NCBI GenBank assembly: GCA_963710205.1
Contig: CAVPZG010000006.1
Location: forward strand, 248,001-312,000
Reading direction: 5' to 3'
DNA from: Pacificimonas sp963710205
GTDB taxonomy: Bacteria; Pseudomonadota; Alphaproteobacteria; Sphingomonadales; Sphingomonadaceae
DNA length: 64,000 nucleotides
Of the stretch, positions 43,301 through 51,258 are shown one piece after another. The number at the start of each line of letters is the position of its first letter. The first letter of the stretch is position 1. Both the position numbers and the translations under genes were made by a program. The notes under the pieces are model-generated. The model was not told the origin of the DNA and did no database searches. It saw only the letters and a list, made by a program, of their open reading frames with translations.

Positions 43301-43609
43301 ATGAATGTCAATGAATCCAACATGCTCGCCATGATCGCAGCGTCTCCCGGCATCGGACGCGGCAGCGGAAGCACGCCCAATGCGACGTCTTGGTATGAGG
43401 CGCTTGCCCGCGCCTGGGGCGGCGCGCTCGACAACCAGGCCGCCAAGATCGAGACGCAGGCGGATAACCTGCAGGAAGGTGAGGACAATCCGTCCCAGAT
43501 CACCATGTTGACGGCGGCATCGCTCAGGATGAGCTTCATGGCCCAGTCCAGTTCGACGTCCACGAACAGCGTCGGTGAAGCGCTCTCCACAATGGCGCGC
43601 AAAAACTAG
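43301..43609 (+). CDS. Needle-subunit candidate (SctF position)
   Basis: 102 residues, helical, no signal peptide, no Cys. It lies between sctD and sctI, the usual place of the needle gene. The helical hairpin would be about 30-55 and 65-98. The C-terminus SVGEALSTMARKN resembles TVGEAMSASARKQ, the end of the Gly-rich secreted candidate at 49266-49931, suggesting a shared polymerisation helix. It is somewhat longer than most SctF proteins (70-90). AAGGAG precedes the start. The SctF assignment is by position and shape. Confidence 0.62.
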   Translation: MNVNESNMLAMIAASPGIGRGSGSTPNATSWYEALARAWGGALDNQAAKIETQADNLQEGEDNPSQITMLTAASLRMSFMAQSSSTSTNSVGEALSTMARKN

Positions 43610-43621
43610 GGAGTATCTGCA

Positions 43622-44014
43622 ATGTCGATGGAAGTCGGCGCTGCGGCGCTATCGCTTACGAATCTTTCCGCCTCAGGCATGGCAGCCCCCACAGCCATGC
43701 CCGCTGCGGCCTCTCTGACCGATATCGGCAATTTTGCCGCATCGCTGGAGCGGGCCGCAGCGACCAGCGGCAAGGACATGATTTCGCCTGCCATGGAATC
43801 CGTCATGGAAACGCTGGGCAAGGTCGATGGACAGGCCAAAAGCCTCGCCGTCGATGCGAACCGGCTGGCCGCTTCAGGCGAGGATCTGTCACCTTCGCAA
43901 ATGATCGACCTGACGGTCCGGTCGCAGCAGTTCATGTTTCACTGCCAGCTGACGTCGAATGTCGCGAACCGCACGTCGGACGGCCTGTCACAGCTGTTCC
44001 GGCAGCAAAGCTAG
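43622..44014 (+). CDS. sctI: T3SS inner-rod protein SctI
   Basis: 130 residues. The variable N-terminal half is followed by the conserved C-terminal helix (about 95-130) with DLTVRSQQFMFHCQLTSNVA and the ending LSQLFRQQS, which matches the inner-rod family (YscI/HrpB/PrgJ). It links the export gate to the needle. It starts 12 bases after the needle-candidate gene. Confidence 0.88.
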   Translation: MSMEVGAAALSLTNLSASGMAAPTAMPAAASLTDIGNFAASLERAAATSGKDMISPAMESVMETLGKVDGQAKSLAVDANRLAASGEDLSPSQMIDLTVRSQQFMFHCQLTSNVANRTSDGLSQLFRQQS

Positions 44015-44024
44015 GACTGAAAAT

Positions 44025-44738
44025 ATGAAAACCAGATGGTGTCTCGGCGTCATGCTCCTGCTGCTCGCGGCGTGCGGCAGGGGCGAGCTTTATTCCGACC
44101 TTTCGGAAGAACATGCGAACGAGATGCTGGTCGTTCTGGATCAGTCGAACATCAGCGGATCCAAGTCCGAACTGGGGGAAGGCCGGTTCGCCATTTCGGT
44201 CGACAGTGACGATTTCGCGGATGCCATCGCCGCGCTCAATGCGCAGGGGTATCCCCGGGACGATTTCGACTCGCTGGGCGACGTGTTCGAAAAGGAGGGC
44301 TTCGTCAGTTCGCCGCTGTCGGAGCGGGCGCGGCTGATGTACGGACTGAGCCAGGAACTGTCGCGGACACTGACGGCGCTCGACGGCGTCGTCATCGCGC
44401 GGGTGCACCTTGCGATCCCCCAGCATGATCCGCTTTCGGACACGCCCAAGCCGTCATCCGCTTCGGTTTTCATCAAGCACCGCGCGGGCGTCGACATGAG
44501 CGGCGAGACGGCGCAGATCAAGGCGCTGGTCGTCAATGGCGTCGAGGGGCTTACGCCTGACAATGTCACTATCGCCATGTTCCCGGCGAAACCCTATTCG
44601 CGGCCCGATCGCAGCGGCGACACGCGCCTTGCCGCTGGCCTCGGCGTTCTTGCGCTGATCATCGGGGGGCTGGGTCTGGCGGGCGCATGGCCAGCGTTCA
44701 AGCGCCGCTTCCTTCCGCAGGCGGACTCGGCGGAATGA
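44025..44738 (+). CDS. sctJ: T3SS ring lipoprotein SctJ (YscJ/FliF family)
   Basis: 237 residues. A lipoprotein signal with lipobox LAAC (TRWCLGVMLLLLAACGRGEL) is followed by two ring-building domains (about 20-80: LSEEHANEMLVVLDQSNISG; about 105-185: TLTALDGVVIARVHLAIPQ) and a C-terminal membrane helix (about 207-227). SctJ forms the inner of the two inner-membrane rings. The start at 44025 gives the proper signal; a longer frame from 43959 overlaps sctI. Confidence 0.95.
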   Translation: MKTRWCLGVMLLLLAACGRGELYSDLSEEHANEMLVVLDQSNISGSKSELGEGRFAISVDSDDFADAIAALNAQGYPRDDFDSLGDVFEKEGFVSSPLSERARLMYGLSQELSRTLTALDGVVIARVHLAIPQHDPLSDTPKPSSASVFIKHRAGVDMSGETAQIKALVVNGVEGLTPDNVTIAMFPAKPYSRPDRSGDTRLAAGLGVLALIIGGLGLAGAWPAFKRRFLPQADSAE

Positions 44739-45151
44739 CGCGCGCGGAGCTTTACAAACGTTCAGACAGCTACGCCCGCTGGCGCGGCACAACGACGGGA
44801 CACCGCCTGATCGGGCGCGGGGGGCATCAGACCGGGCTCACGGTCCTTACGGGTCTGCCGGTGTGGATCACGGATGTCGCAGCGCGAGGAGACGAGCTGT
44901 CCGCCGATGCGGAACTGGCCGTTATCGCGAACCGCGCGGCTGCCCGGCTGGACGGCGATGCATTGCGGCTTCTGGCTGCGGACCATGGAGAGGAAAAACT
45001 CGACCGGCTGCTGGAACTGCCGTGCGATGACAGTCTTTCCGACGATGGCACGGAAATACTGTCCGCTGCGCTGTCTTGTGCGGATGAGGGACATGCGGCG
45101 CGAACGCTTGTCAGGGCGCTGCTGGCGCAGTCGCAGGACCAGGCGGCATGA
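44735..45151 (+). CDS. Sorting-platform protein, SctK position
   Basis: 138 residues, soluble, beginning MTRAELYKRSDSYARWRG. It sits between sctJ and sctL, where sctK is found in most injectisome operons, and overlaps both neighbours by 4 bases. Sequence similarity to known SctK proteins is weak to my eye; residues 50-135 look helical and acidic. SctK links SctQ pods to the basal ring. The call is from gene order. Confidence 0.6.
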   Translation: MTRAELYKRSDSYARWRGTTTGHRLIGRGGHQTGLTVLTGLPVWITDVAARGDELSADAELAVIANRAAARLDGDALRLLAADHGEEKLDRLLELPCDDSLSDDGTEILSAALSCADEGHAARTLVRALLAQSQDQAA

Positions 45152-45765
45152 CCTTATATCTCGTCGCAAAGGGCAAGTCCGCATCGCTATTCACGGACGA
45201 TCCGGTGATACGGGCGCAGGATATTCCCATTGCCGAGAACTGCGCGGCAATGCTTGACCGCATGGAAGCGCAGGCTGCCGAGCGGCAGGTCCGGGACCGC
45301 GAAGCGCTGGAGCAGAAAATGCTGCAGCTGGAAGCGGAGGCGGAAGCCGCAGCGAAGGCCCGCTACGCCGAACAGTTTGCAAAGCTGGAAGCGCGCGCCG
45401 CGGACCTGGCGCGCGAGGCGCGGCAGCAGGCGGAAAAGCTGGCCGTCGCCATTGTCCGCCAGATTGCTCCCGGCTTTGCCGAGGACCGCCTTGTCGCCGC
45501 TCTTGCGCGGCGCGCGGTCGATAGCCTCGAAAGCGACAAGCCGCTTGAGGTTCACGTTCATCCCGACGCTGCGGAGGCTGTTCAACGCCGCCTGGCGGAC
45601 CGCGCCGGACAGCTGACAATCGTCGCCGATGCTGCGCTGGCACCCCGTGACTGCCTGGTCATCGGCCCGCATGGCCGCGTGGATGCCGGTCTGGAAGCGC
45701 AGCTTGTGGCGCTGGAGACGGCGTTTTCGGAAAGAGCCGAGGAGGCTGCCGCCGATGCCGCCTGA
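45148..45765 (+). CDS. sctL: T3SS stator protein SctL (YscL/FliH family)
   Basis: 205 residues. A long Ala/Glu/Gln/Arg coiled coil (about 38-100: MLQLEAEAEAAAKARYAEQF) is followed by a C-terminal domain (about 105-200) with PLEVHVHPDAAEAVQRRLAD and GPHGRVDAGLEAQL, the usual FliH/SctL end. It holds and restrains the ATPase. The 3' end overlaps the sctN start by 11 bases. Confidence 0.9.
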   Translation: MTLYLVAKGKSASLFTDDPVIRAQDIPIAENCAAMLDRMEAQAAERQVRDREALEQKMLQLEAEAEAAAKARYAEQFAKLEARAADLAREARQQAEKLAVAIVRQIAPGFAEDRLVAALARRAVDSLESDKPLEVHVHPDAAEAVQRRLADRAGQLTIVADAALAPRDCLVIGPHGRVDAGLEAQLVALETAFSERAEEAAADAA

Positions 45766-47071
45766 CGCGCTTCCCGATATTGTCAGCGCCCTGCCGCGCA
45801 TCGATACGCTGGCGCGCACGGGACGCATCGTGCGCGCGGCGGGTACGGTCATTCGCGTCAGCGGTCTGGGGGCGCGCATCGGCGAACTTTGTGATGCCGT
45901 CGATCCCGTCACTGGTCACAAATTGACCGCGGAAGTTGTTGGGTTGGATGCCGACACGGCCATCTTGACCCCGCTTGAGCCCCTGCATGGCCTGGGCGAG
46001 GATTTCGATGTCGTGCGGCGGCGGGGCCAGAATGGCATTCCCTATGGCGAGGCGCTGCTGGGCCGCGTGATCGACGCACAGGGCGTGCCTCTCGATGGCA
46101 AGGGCGCACTTCCCGCCAACCTGCCGCGCAAGCCCGTATACGCAAAAACGCCGGACGCGCTGAAGCGCATGCCGGTGAACCTGCCGTTCGAAACCGGCAT
46201 TCGCGCCATTGACGGCCTCATCCCCGTCGGTCGCGGCCAGCGCCTCGGTGTGTTCGCCATGGCAGGTGTCGGCAAGTCGAGTCTTCTTGGAATGCTGGCG
46301 CGGGGGATGGACGCCGAGATTACCGTTGTCGCCCTGATTGGCGAGCGTGGCCGCGAAGTGCGCGAATTTGTCGAGGATACCCTGGGCGAGGAGGGTCTGT
46401 CACGCGCCGTCGTCATCGTTGCCACCTCCGACCGGCCCGCCATGGAGCGCGTTCGCGCCGCCCATGCCGCGACCGCGATTGCCGAGGGTTTTCGTGCGGA
46501 GGGACGCAATGTCTGCCTGATGATGGATAGTGTCACGCGCTTTGCCCGTGCCTTGCGCGAAATCGGCCTGAGTGTCGGGGAGCCACCGGTAAGGCGCGGG
46601 TTTCCACCGTCGGTTTTCGCGGAACTTCCCCGCCTCTTCGAACGCGCGGGCAATGATGCGAAGGGCTGGATGACGGCCTTCTACACTGTTCTTGTCGAGG
46701 ACGAGGAGGGCGACGATCCCGTCGGCGAAGAGGTCCGCTCCATTCTTGACGGCCATATCACCCTGTCGCGCAAGCTGGCGCAGGCGGGGCATTATCCCGC
46801 CATCGATATTCTCGATTCCATAAGCCGTGTCGCGCCGCGCCTGATGGACCGCAGTCAGGCGGATGCCGCGCAGGAGATGCGTACGCTGATCGCCAAATAT
46901 GCCGAAATCGAGTTTTTGGTGCAGGTCGGGGAATATAGCGAGGGGAGCGATCCACTGGCCGATCGTGCCATTGCCCGGCGCGGCGATATCGATGCCTTCC
47001 TGAAACAGGCGCTCGGGGAACGGGTGTCCGCAGCGGATATGCGCCGGAATTTGATTGGGCTTGGACAGTGA
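45755..47071 (+). CDS. sctN: T3SS ATPase SctN
   Basis: 438 residues, homologous to FliI and F1-ATPase beta. The P-loop MAGVGKSSLL (about 169-178) is intact, followed by ALIGERGREVREFVEDTLG, the MMDSVTRFARALREIGL block and DGHITLSRKLAQAGHYPAIDIL. A hexamer unfolds effectors and strips chaperones. The ATG at 45755 lies inside the sctL end; a longer frame from 45629 is Arg-rich and rejected. Confidence 0.97.
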   Translation: MPPDALPDIVSALPRIDTLARTGRIVRAAGTVIRVSGLGARIGELCDAVDPVTGHKLTAEVVGLDADTAILTPLEPLHGLGEDFDVVRRRGQNGIPYGEALLGRVIDAQGVPLDGKGALPANLPRKPVYAKTPDALKRMPVNLPFETGIRAIDGLIPVGRGQRLGVFAMAGVGKSSLLGMLARGMDAEITVVALIGERGREVREFVEDTLGEEGLSRAVVIVATSDRPAMERVRAAHAATAIAEGFRAEGRNVCLMMDSVTRFARALREIGLSVGEPPVRRGFPPSVFAELPRLFERAGNDAKGWMTAFYTVLVEDEEGDDPVGEEVRSILDGHITLSRKLAQAGHYPAIDILDSISRVAPRLMDRSQADAAQEMRTLIAKYAEIEFLVQVGEYSEGSDPLADRAIARRGDIDAFLKQALGERVSAADMRRNLIGLGQ

Positions 47072-47550
47072 CAGCGAACCGGGCCGCCCTTCACCGCCTG
47101 CCGGATCTGCACAGGATGCGGGAGCAGCGCGCGCAGGAGGATGTGCGCCGCTGCCGCAAAGCCGTGGCCGAAGCGGAACAGGCCATTCGTCTTTGCGATG
47201 TGCAGCTGAACCTCGCGCGCGATCACAAGGAGACGCTGGCGCGCTGGGAACAGGAAGCGGACACAGCCGAACGCGGACGTTTCACCGACACGGTTGCCGC
47301 CCGCACCCAGCTTCTGGAGCGGCGCTGCACCGATCTTGAAAAACGCCGGGCCGAATATGAGGCGGTCTGCGAAGACGCGAGGAACGATCTGGCCGCCGCC
47401 CAGAGACACTGGCAGCAGGTGCGCGCGCGGGCGGATGCCGTCATTGCCCTGGCCGATACAGTGCGCGCGGACGAACGCCGCCGCCGGGAACTGCGTAGCG
47501 ACCGCAGGATTGCCGACGAGCTCGCCGCATATATGGGAGGCCGGACATGA
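47068..47550 (+). CDS. sctO: T3SS stalk protein SctO (YscO/FliJ family)
   Basis: 160 residues, GTG start overlapping the sctN stop. Almost entirely an antiparallel coiled coil rich in Arg, Glu and Ala (LHRMREQRAQEDVRRCRKAV, EKRRAEYEAVCEDARNDLAA). It would insert into the SctN hexamer like the gamma subunit of F1 and contact SctV. There is no sequence signature, so the call is from position, size and coiled coil. Confidence 0.82.
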   Translation: MTANRAALHRLPDLHRMREQRAQEDVRRCRKAVAEAEQAIRLCDVQLNLARDHKETLARWEQEADTAERGRFTDTVAARTQLLERRCTDLEKRRAEYEAVCEDARNDLAAAQRHWQQVRARADAVIALADTVRADERRRRELRSDRRIADELAAYMGGRT

Positions 47551-48185
47551 GCGTACCATCCACTGACGCCCCGCCGCCGCCACGCCAGATACCTTCCGTA
47601 CCGCGCTCACGTGACAGCGGCGATGACAGGGATGCCGCCGACCGCTTTGCAGCGGCCATGCGCCGCCATGAAAATCCATCCGAAAAGCAGAAGGAACGCT
47701 CGGCCCAGCCCGCGAAGCCGTCACCGCCAAAGGCTCAGTCGCGGGAAGAACAGAAGCAGGAAAAGGAGGGCGGTCTGCTGTCCGGCTCTTCCGTTTCCGC
47801 TCCCCATGCCGCAACCGATAGCGGCGCGTCCGCCATCCTGGATGCCGCCACCGAAATCGCCGCGGTGCCGACCGAAATCGTCACTCCCGAGAAACTCGGC
47901 GCGATTATCGACGATCTCTTCATATCGGCCGAAGGTGACGAGACGCTGATGATGAAATTCAACAATCTGTTCTCGCCGCTGGAGGGCGTGAAGGTCACAC
48001 GCGGCGAAGGGGGCGCACTCGGCCTGCATCTGACGGCGAACGCGGTACACATGCCGCGTCTGCAGGCGCAGGTTGAGCGGCTGCGCGAACGCCTGCTGGC
48101 CCGTGGTCACCGCATCGATGAGATCGAAATCGATACGGACAGTGACCCTGCCGCCAGACTGACCCCGGGCAATGCGAGATGGTGA
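47547..48185 (+). CDS. sctP: Needle-length/switch protein candidate SctP (FliK-like)
   Basis: 212 residues. A disordered Pro/Ser/Lys/Glu-rich first half (about 1-85) leads to a globular C-terminal domain (about 110-200) with FNNLFSPLEGVKVTRGEGG and RLRERLLARGHRIDEIEID, resembling the FliK/SctP switch domain. SctP acts as a ruler and signals SctU when the needle is long enough; the disordered part is short for a ruler. Overlaps sctO and the LuxR gene. Confidence 0.72.
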   Translation: MSVPSTDAPPPPRQIPSVPRSRDSGDDRDAADRFAAAMRRHENPSEKQKERSAQPAKPSPPKAQSREEQKQEKEGGLLSGSSVSAPHAATDSGASAILDAATEIAAVPTEIVTPEKLGAIIDDLFISAEGDETLMMKFNNLFSPLEGVKVTRGEGGALGLHLTANAVHMPRLQAQVERLRERLLARGHRIDEIEIDTDSDPAARLTPGNARW

Positions 48186-48502
48186 TGGCAGCGCTGCAGA
48201 TCGAACCCGAAGCCGATATACCGCCCGGTGCGGCGGGGTTTCCGATCGCGGCTGTCATCGCGGCGGCGCCCACACTGCTCAATCAGGATCGCGCGGATGC
48301 GCTCGAAACGCTGACGAAAACCGAAAAGGCGGTGCTGCGCGTTCTGGGCGAGGGCCTGGCCGACAAACAGATCGCCGACCGCCTCTGTATCTCCGATCGC
48401 ACGCTGGAAACGCACCTCCGCAACCTGCGCGGCAAGCTCGACCTGCCGCATCGCAGCCAGATGATCGCCATGGCGGGTCTGCTGAGCGTGGTTCGCTGGT
48501 AG
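48179..48502 (+). CDS. LuxR-type HTH regulator at the end of the T3SS operon
   Basis: 107 residues. A short N-terminal part without a recognisable receiver or ligand domain is followed by a GerE/LuxR DNA-binding domain (about 42-100): LTKTEKAVLRVLGEGLADKQ, IADRLCISDRTLETHLRNLR. Its ATG overlaps the sctP stop by 7 bases, so it is made together with the machine. LuxR-type domains bind palindromes as dimers, so it is the best local candidate to read the GGG-N4-CCC boxes near the secreted-protein genes. That link is inference. Confidence 0.87.
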   Translation: MVMAALQIEPEADIPPGAAGFPIAAVIAAAPTLLNQDRADALETLTKTEKAVLRVLGEGLADKQIADRLCISDRTLETHLRNLRGKLDLPHRSQMIAMAGLLSVVRW

Positions 48503-48512
48503 TTCGGAACGC

Positions 48513-49106
48513 ATGACGTTCCGGATCGAGACAAGGCGACTGATATTGCGTCCGTTCACGGCGGACGACGCGGAAGACATAATTCACCTGCACAAGGATC
48601 CACGCGTGACGGCGCTGCTGATCGACGGCGTACCTGGCAACAGGCTGGTTGCCGACGTTTATCTGCGCTGGGCGGACGGACTTTACCGAGCGGGCGAGGT
48701 GGGACCTCTTCACGCAGCGCTGAAATCGACCAGCAGTTTCGCGGGTTCGTTCTCGCTCGTGCGTGACGAAGCCAGCGGGCATCTGGAACTGGGTGGGCGT
48801 CTCTATCCTGAATATTGGGGCACCGGCCTGGCTTTTGAAGGCGGTGCGGCGCTGGTCGATCATGCGTTTGGCGATCGGCGCGAGCCTGCACTCTGCAGCC
48901 TGGGCCACCCGGAAAATCGGGCCATTGATTTCGTACTCGCAAGGCTAGGGTTTGAGGCGGTTGGCTTCCGGGATGCTTTCGGCAAACGCGCCATCGTCTG
49001 GGCGCAATCGCGGAATGCCTGGTCGTTACGGGGGCGTCAGGCGCTTGAGCGTCGGGAGGCCATGAAAATTGCGGCAAGTCGCCGGAAATTACGGGATGAC
49101 CCGTAG
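48513..49106 (+). CDS. GNAT acetyltransferase (RimJ/RimL-like)
   Basis: 197 residues. The start FRIETRRLILRPFTADDAED and the later ELGGRLYPEYWGTGLAFEGG (acetyl-CoA site) and GHPENRAIDFVLARLGFEAV are standard for the RimJ/RimL branch of GNAT N-acetyltransferases. It begins 10 bases after the LuxR gene, so it may be read through from the T3SS operon; a link to secretion is unproven. Its last codons (RDDP-stop) contain one of the GGG-N4-CCC palindromes. Confidence 0.88.
   Translation: MTFRIETRRLILRPFTADDAEDIIHLHKDPRVTALLIDGVPGNRLVADVYLRWADGLYRAGEVGPLHAALKSTSSFAGSFSLVRDEASGHLELGGRLYPEYWGTGLAFEGGAALVDHAFGDRREPALCSLGHPENRAIDFVLARLGFEAVGFRDAFGKRAIVWAQSRNAWSLRGRQALERREAMKIAASRRKLRDDP
49090..49105 (+). 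promoter_or_regulatory. T3SS-regulon palindrome, distal copy before the Gly-rich secreted candidate
   Basis: TACGGG-ATGA-CCCGTA, a perfect 6-base inverted repeat with a 4-base centre, lying in the last codons of the acetyltransferase gene, 32 bases upstream of the second copy. Confidence 0.55.
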
Positions 49107-49124
49107 GTATTCAGCCACAATTCA

Positions 49125-49134
49125 GGGGATTCCC
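49125..49134 (+). promoter_or_regulatory. T3SS-regulon palindrome, proximal copy before the Gly-rich secreted candidate
   Basis: TTCA-GGGGATTCCC-GCAT, centred about 137 bases before the ATG at 49266. The GCAT flank is shared with the DUF1521 and 51.2 kb copies. Confidence 0.58.
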
Positions 49135-49265
49135 GCATATATTGCTGTCAGGCTTTGTGGGACTGTCTCCTTGTTCGCGGGAGACGGAGAAATCTTTCCC
49201 CAGACCCCGGACGAAACATTCGGGATCAACGGCGCCAGCGGGGCGTCACTTTAGGGAGAAGCAAA

Positions 49266-49931
49266 ATGTCCGGTGGTTTCAATTTCAATCCGATCAACCT
49301 GATCTCACAGGCCGCACTCGCTGTCGCTACAGGCGGAATGAGCCTCGGCATTCAGATGGCCATGCGCGCTGTCATGTCGGCCGTTGGCCAGCAGTTGATC
49401 CAGCAGCTCGGCCAGAGCCTCGGGCTGCCACAGTCTGTTATCGATATGGGTCAGGCAGCCTTCTGCAGTGCGTGCGGCGACGTGAACGGCGCTCAGCAGA
49501 ATGTCCAGGAAGCTATTGGCGGCATGGGCGAACTGCTCGGCTTCTCGCCGTTTGAAACCGCTGCCCTCAACAACCAGGCGCAGGACTATATCAGTCAGCT
49601 GGTACAGCAGGCCGCACAGGAATTTGGCCAGAGCGGAGAGCGTGAGGCTGGTTCCGCCGGTGGACGTGCCGGTGCTGCTGGTGCGGCAGGCGGCGGTGTT
49701 GGCGGCGGCGGTGGCAGCTGGCTCGAGAAGCTGGCCGAGGCACTCGGCAACAAGCTCAACAAGCTGGCCGACGAGTTTTCTCAGAAGGCCGATGCGCTTG
49801 ACTGGGACGATCCCAAGAAAGCCACGCAGTTCCAGGCGGTCAGCCAGGAATTCAAGCTGATGTTCGAGGCGCTGACGACAGCCATCAAGACGGTTGGCGA
49901 AGCGATGTCGGCAAGTGCTCGCAAGCAGTAA
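49266..49931 (+). CDS. Gly-rich helical protein; T3SS filament or translocator candidate
   Basis: 221 residues, no Sec signal. A hydrophobic N-terminal region (about 10-50: LISQAALAVATGGMSLGIQM), a Gln/Ala-rich helical part, an Ala-Gly hinge (about 125-152 with GGGVGGGGGS) and a C-terminal amphipathic helix (about 153-221). The end TAIKTVGEAMSASARKQ resembles that of the needle candidate at 43301-43609 and, to my eye, T3SS filament (EspA-like) subunits. One CSAC pair (about 68-71). AGGGAGA sits 6 bases upstream. Two T3SS boxes precede it and a terminator follows, so it is a single strongly expressed unit. Function is inferred from these features. Confidence 0.62.
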   Translation: MSGGFNFNPINLISQAALAVATGGMSLGIQMAMRAVMSAVGQQLIQQLGQSLGLPQSVIDMGQAAFCSACGDVNGAQQNVQEAIGGMGELLGFSPFETAALNNQAQDYISQLVQQAAQEFGQSGEREAGSAGGRAGAAGAAGGGVGGGGGSWLEKLAEALGNKLNKLADEFSQKADALDWDDPKKATQFQAVSQEFKLMFEALTTAIKTVGEAMSASARKQ

Positions 49932-49947
49932 GCTACGAGCCTTTGGC

Positions 49948-49990
49948 AAGAAAGTTGGTGGTGGGCGCATGCCCGCCACCTTCTTTCATT
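49948..49990 (+). terminator. Terminator after the Gly-rich secreted candidate
   Basis: AAGAAAG-TTGGTGGTGGGC pairs with GCCCGCCACC-TTCTTT across a GCAT loop, and a TTTTAG tract follows. A strong stem-loop typical of a highly expressed single gene. Confidence 0.8.
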
Positions 49991-50012
49991 TTAGTAGCAA
50001 GGAGTGTTCCGC

Positions 50013-50783
50013 ATGACCCAAAAGCATCTCATGACTGTTATTGTCAGTTCTCTGATTGTTGCTGTTCCTGCGTCCGCGCAGGATTTCTCTTCCATGGGCT
50101 ACAACGTCACCATGGCCGGGATCATGCACAAGCAGAAGATGAAGGCGGTTTATGGTAGCAAGGCCATAGAATCGGCCGCTCCGCGCCTTGCCGGATCGCA
50201 GCGCCCCGCTGGCGGTCTTGCCTCCTTGCTCGGCGGTAACAGAACTGCACCCGCACCGATCGCCTCCTTGGCATATTCACCCGACAAGGCGACATCCCGT
50301 GCCGTCGAGAAGGACTTCCTCGACCGTGTGAGCAAATATGATGCGTCGGTAGGCGCTTCAGTGAAGCAGGAATTTTCGCGGCACGATCCGGTAAAAATCT
50401 ACCGCGACATTTCCAGACAATATGGCGTCCCGTTCCGTGACCTCGCCGGGACGATGGCGGCCTATAATGTTCTTGCCTGGCTCATTGCCAATGGCGAGAT
50501 GGAGCCGCCCGCGGGTGCGCTCGAATCCGCGCGCATGCAGACCGCCCAGATATTGACGACCGATCCGAAATTTCAGTCCGAGCAGACGCGGCGGGAAATG
50601 GACGAGGAACTGATGCGCCATTTCGTCGTCATGCACGCTGGCTGGCAAAGTGCCGTGCAGCGCGAAGGCCCTGCCGCCCTGAAAGGGTTGTCCGATGGCG
50701 TCGCAAATCTGTGGCGTACGCAGTTCGGGAAGGACCTTCGTGCGCTTGATCTGACGTCGCAGGGATTTCGGGACCGCAGTTAA
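50013..50783 (+). CDS. Sec-exported protein of unknown function
   Basis: 256 residues from the ATG at 50013, which has AAGGAG 8 bases upstream. Signal peptide (KHLMTVIVSSLIVAVPASAQ), a Gly/Ala/Pro linker (about 55-85), then a helical domain (about 90-250) with RDISRQYGVPFRDLAGTMAAY-type helices. It looks to me like the DUF6683 group, tentatively. It lies between two T3SS-boxed genes but has no box of its own and probably depends on read-through or its own promoter. Confidence 0.6.
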   Translation: MTQKHLMTVIVSSLIVAVPASAQDFSSMGYNVTMAGIMHKQKMKAVYGSKAIESAAPRLAGSQRPAGGLASLLGGNRTAPAPIASLAYSPDKATSRAVEKDFLDRVSKYDASVGASVKQEFSRHDPVKIYRDISRQYGVPFRDLAGTMAAYNVLAWLIANGEMEPPAGALESARMQTAQILTTDPKFQSEQTRREMDEELMRHFVVMHAGWQSAVQREGPAALKGLSDGVANLWRTQFGKDLRALDLTSQGFRDRS

Positions 50784-50797
50784 TTTGCAGGAGCACT

Positions 50798-51028
50798 ATG
50801 ATGACCGACAGGAAAAGCAACCGCGCCGGACCGCCCATGTCACGCGAACAGCTGGGTGGTGCCGATCCGAAACTCGCCGCCGCGTTCATCGCTTTCGCCG
50901 AAAAGCTGGGGCGCAAGACCAAGGCGATGAGCGAGAGCGCGGACAGTCCCGGTGATGCGAAGCGGATCAAGACTGAGCTGAAATCGGACACGGAAGACTT
51001 CCTGAAAATGAACAAGCGGAAGCCGTGA
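50798..51028 (+). CDS. Small charged hypothetical protein
   Basis: 76 residues, rich in Lys, Glu and Asp, with a helix around 23-45 (DPKLAAAFIAFAEKLGRKTK) and a hydrophilic C-terminus. AGGAG lies about 6 bases upstream. It follows the Sec-exported gene by 14 bases, so the two are probably one transcript. No family recognised. Size and charge would fit a T3SS chaperone, but there is no specific evidence. Confidence 0.5.
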   Translation: MMTDRKSNRAGPPMSREQLGGADPKLAAAFIAFAEKLGRKTKAMSESADSPGDAKRIKTELKSDTEDFLKMNKRKP

Positions 51029-51183
51029 CGGTCGCGCGGGCGGTGCTTTGCTGAAAACGCTGGTCGTGCCCCTGCCATCCGCCGCGCAGGGTCTCATGGC
51101 GCTTTACGACGACAGTTTTCAGGCTCGCCTTTTCCCATCATCGTGGTGAGGCCAAATATCAGCTCGTAGCCCCCCGGATATCA

Positions 51184-51193
51184 GGGAAGTCCC
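51184..51193 (+). promoter_or_regulatory. T3SS-regulon palindrome before the 150-residue candidate
   Basis: ATCA-GGGAAGTCCC-GCAT, centred about 70 bases before the ATG at 51259, the same distance as at the LysM/lysozyme gene. CATAGT about 26 bases downstream could be the -10 element. Confidence 0.62.
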
Positions 51194-51258
51194 GCATGGT
51201 ATGACCGCACGGGCTGAGGCATAGTCGGGCGAAATCAGTTAAGGAATAGAGGTACGCC

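Noticed and set aside
33303..47071. A flagellar basal-body cluster
   Set aside because: A secretin (SctC), the lipoprotein ring SctJ and the inner-rod SctI are present, and no hook, rod, flagellin or motor genes; FliO-like protein is the only flagellar-type part.
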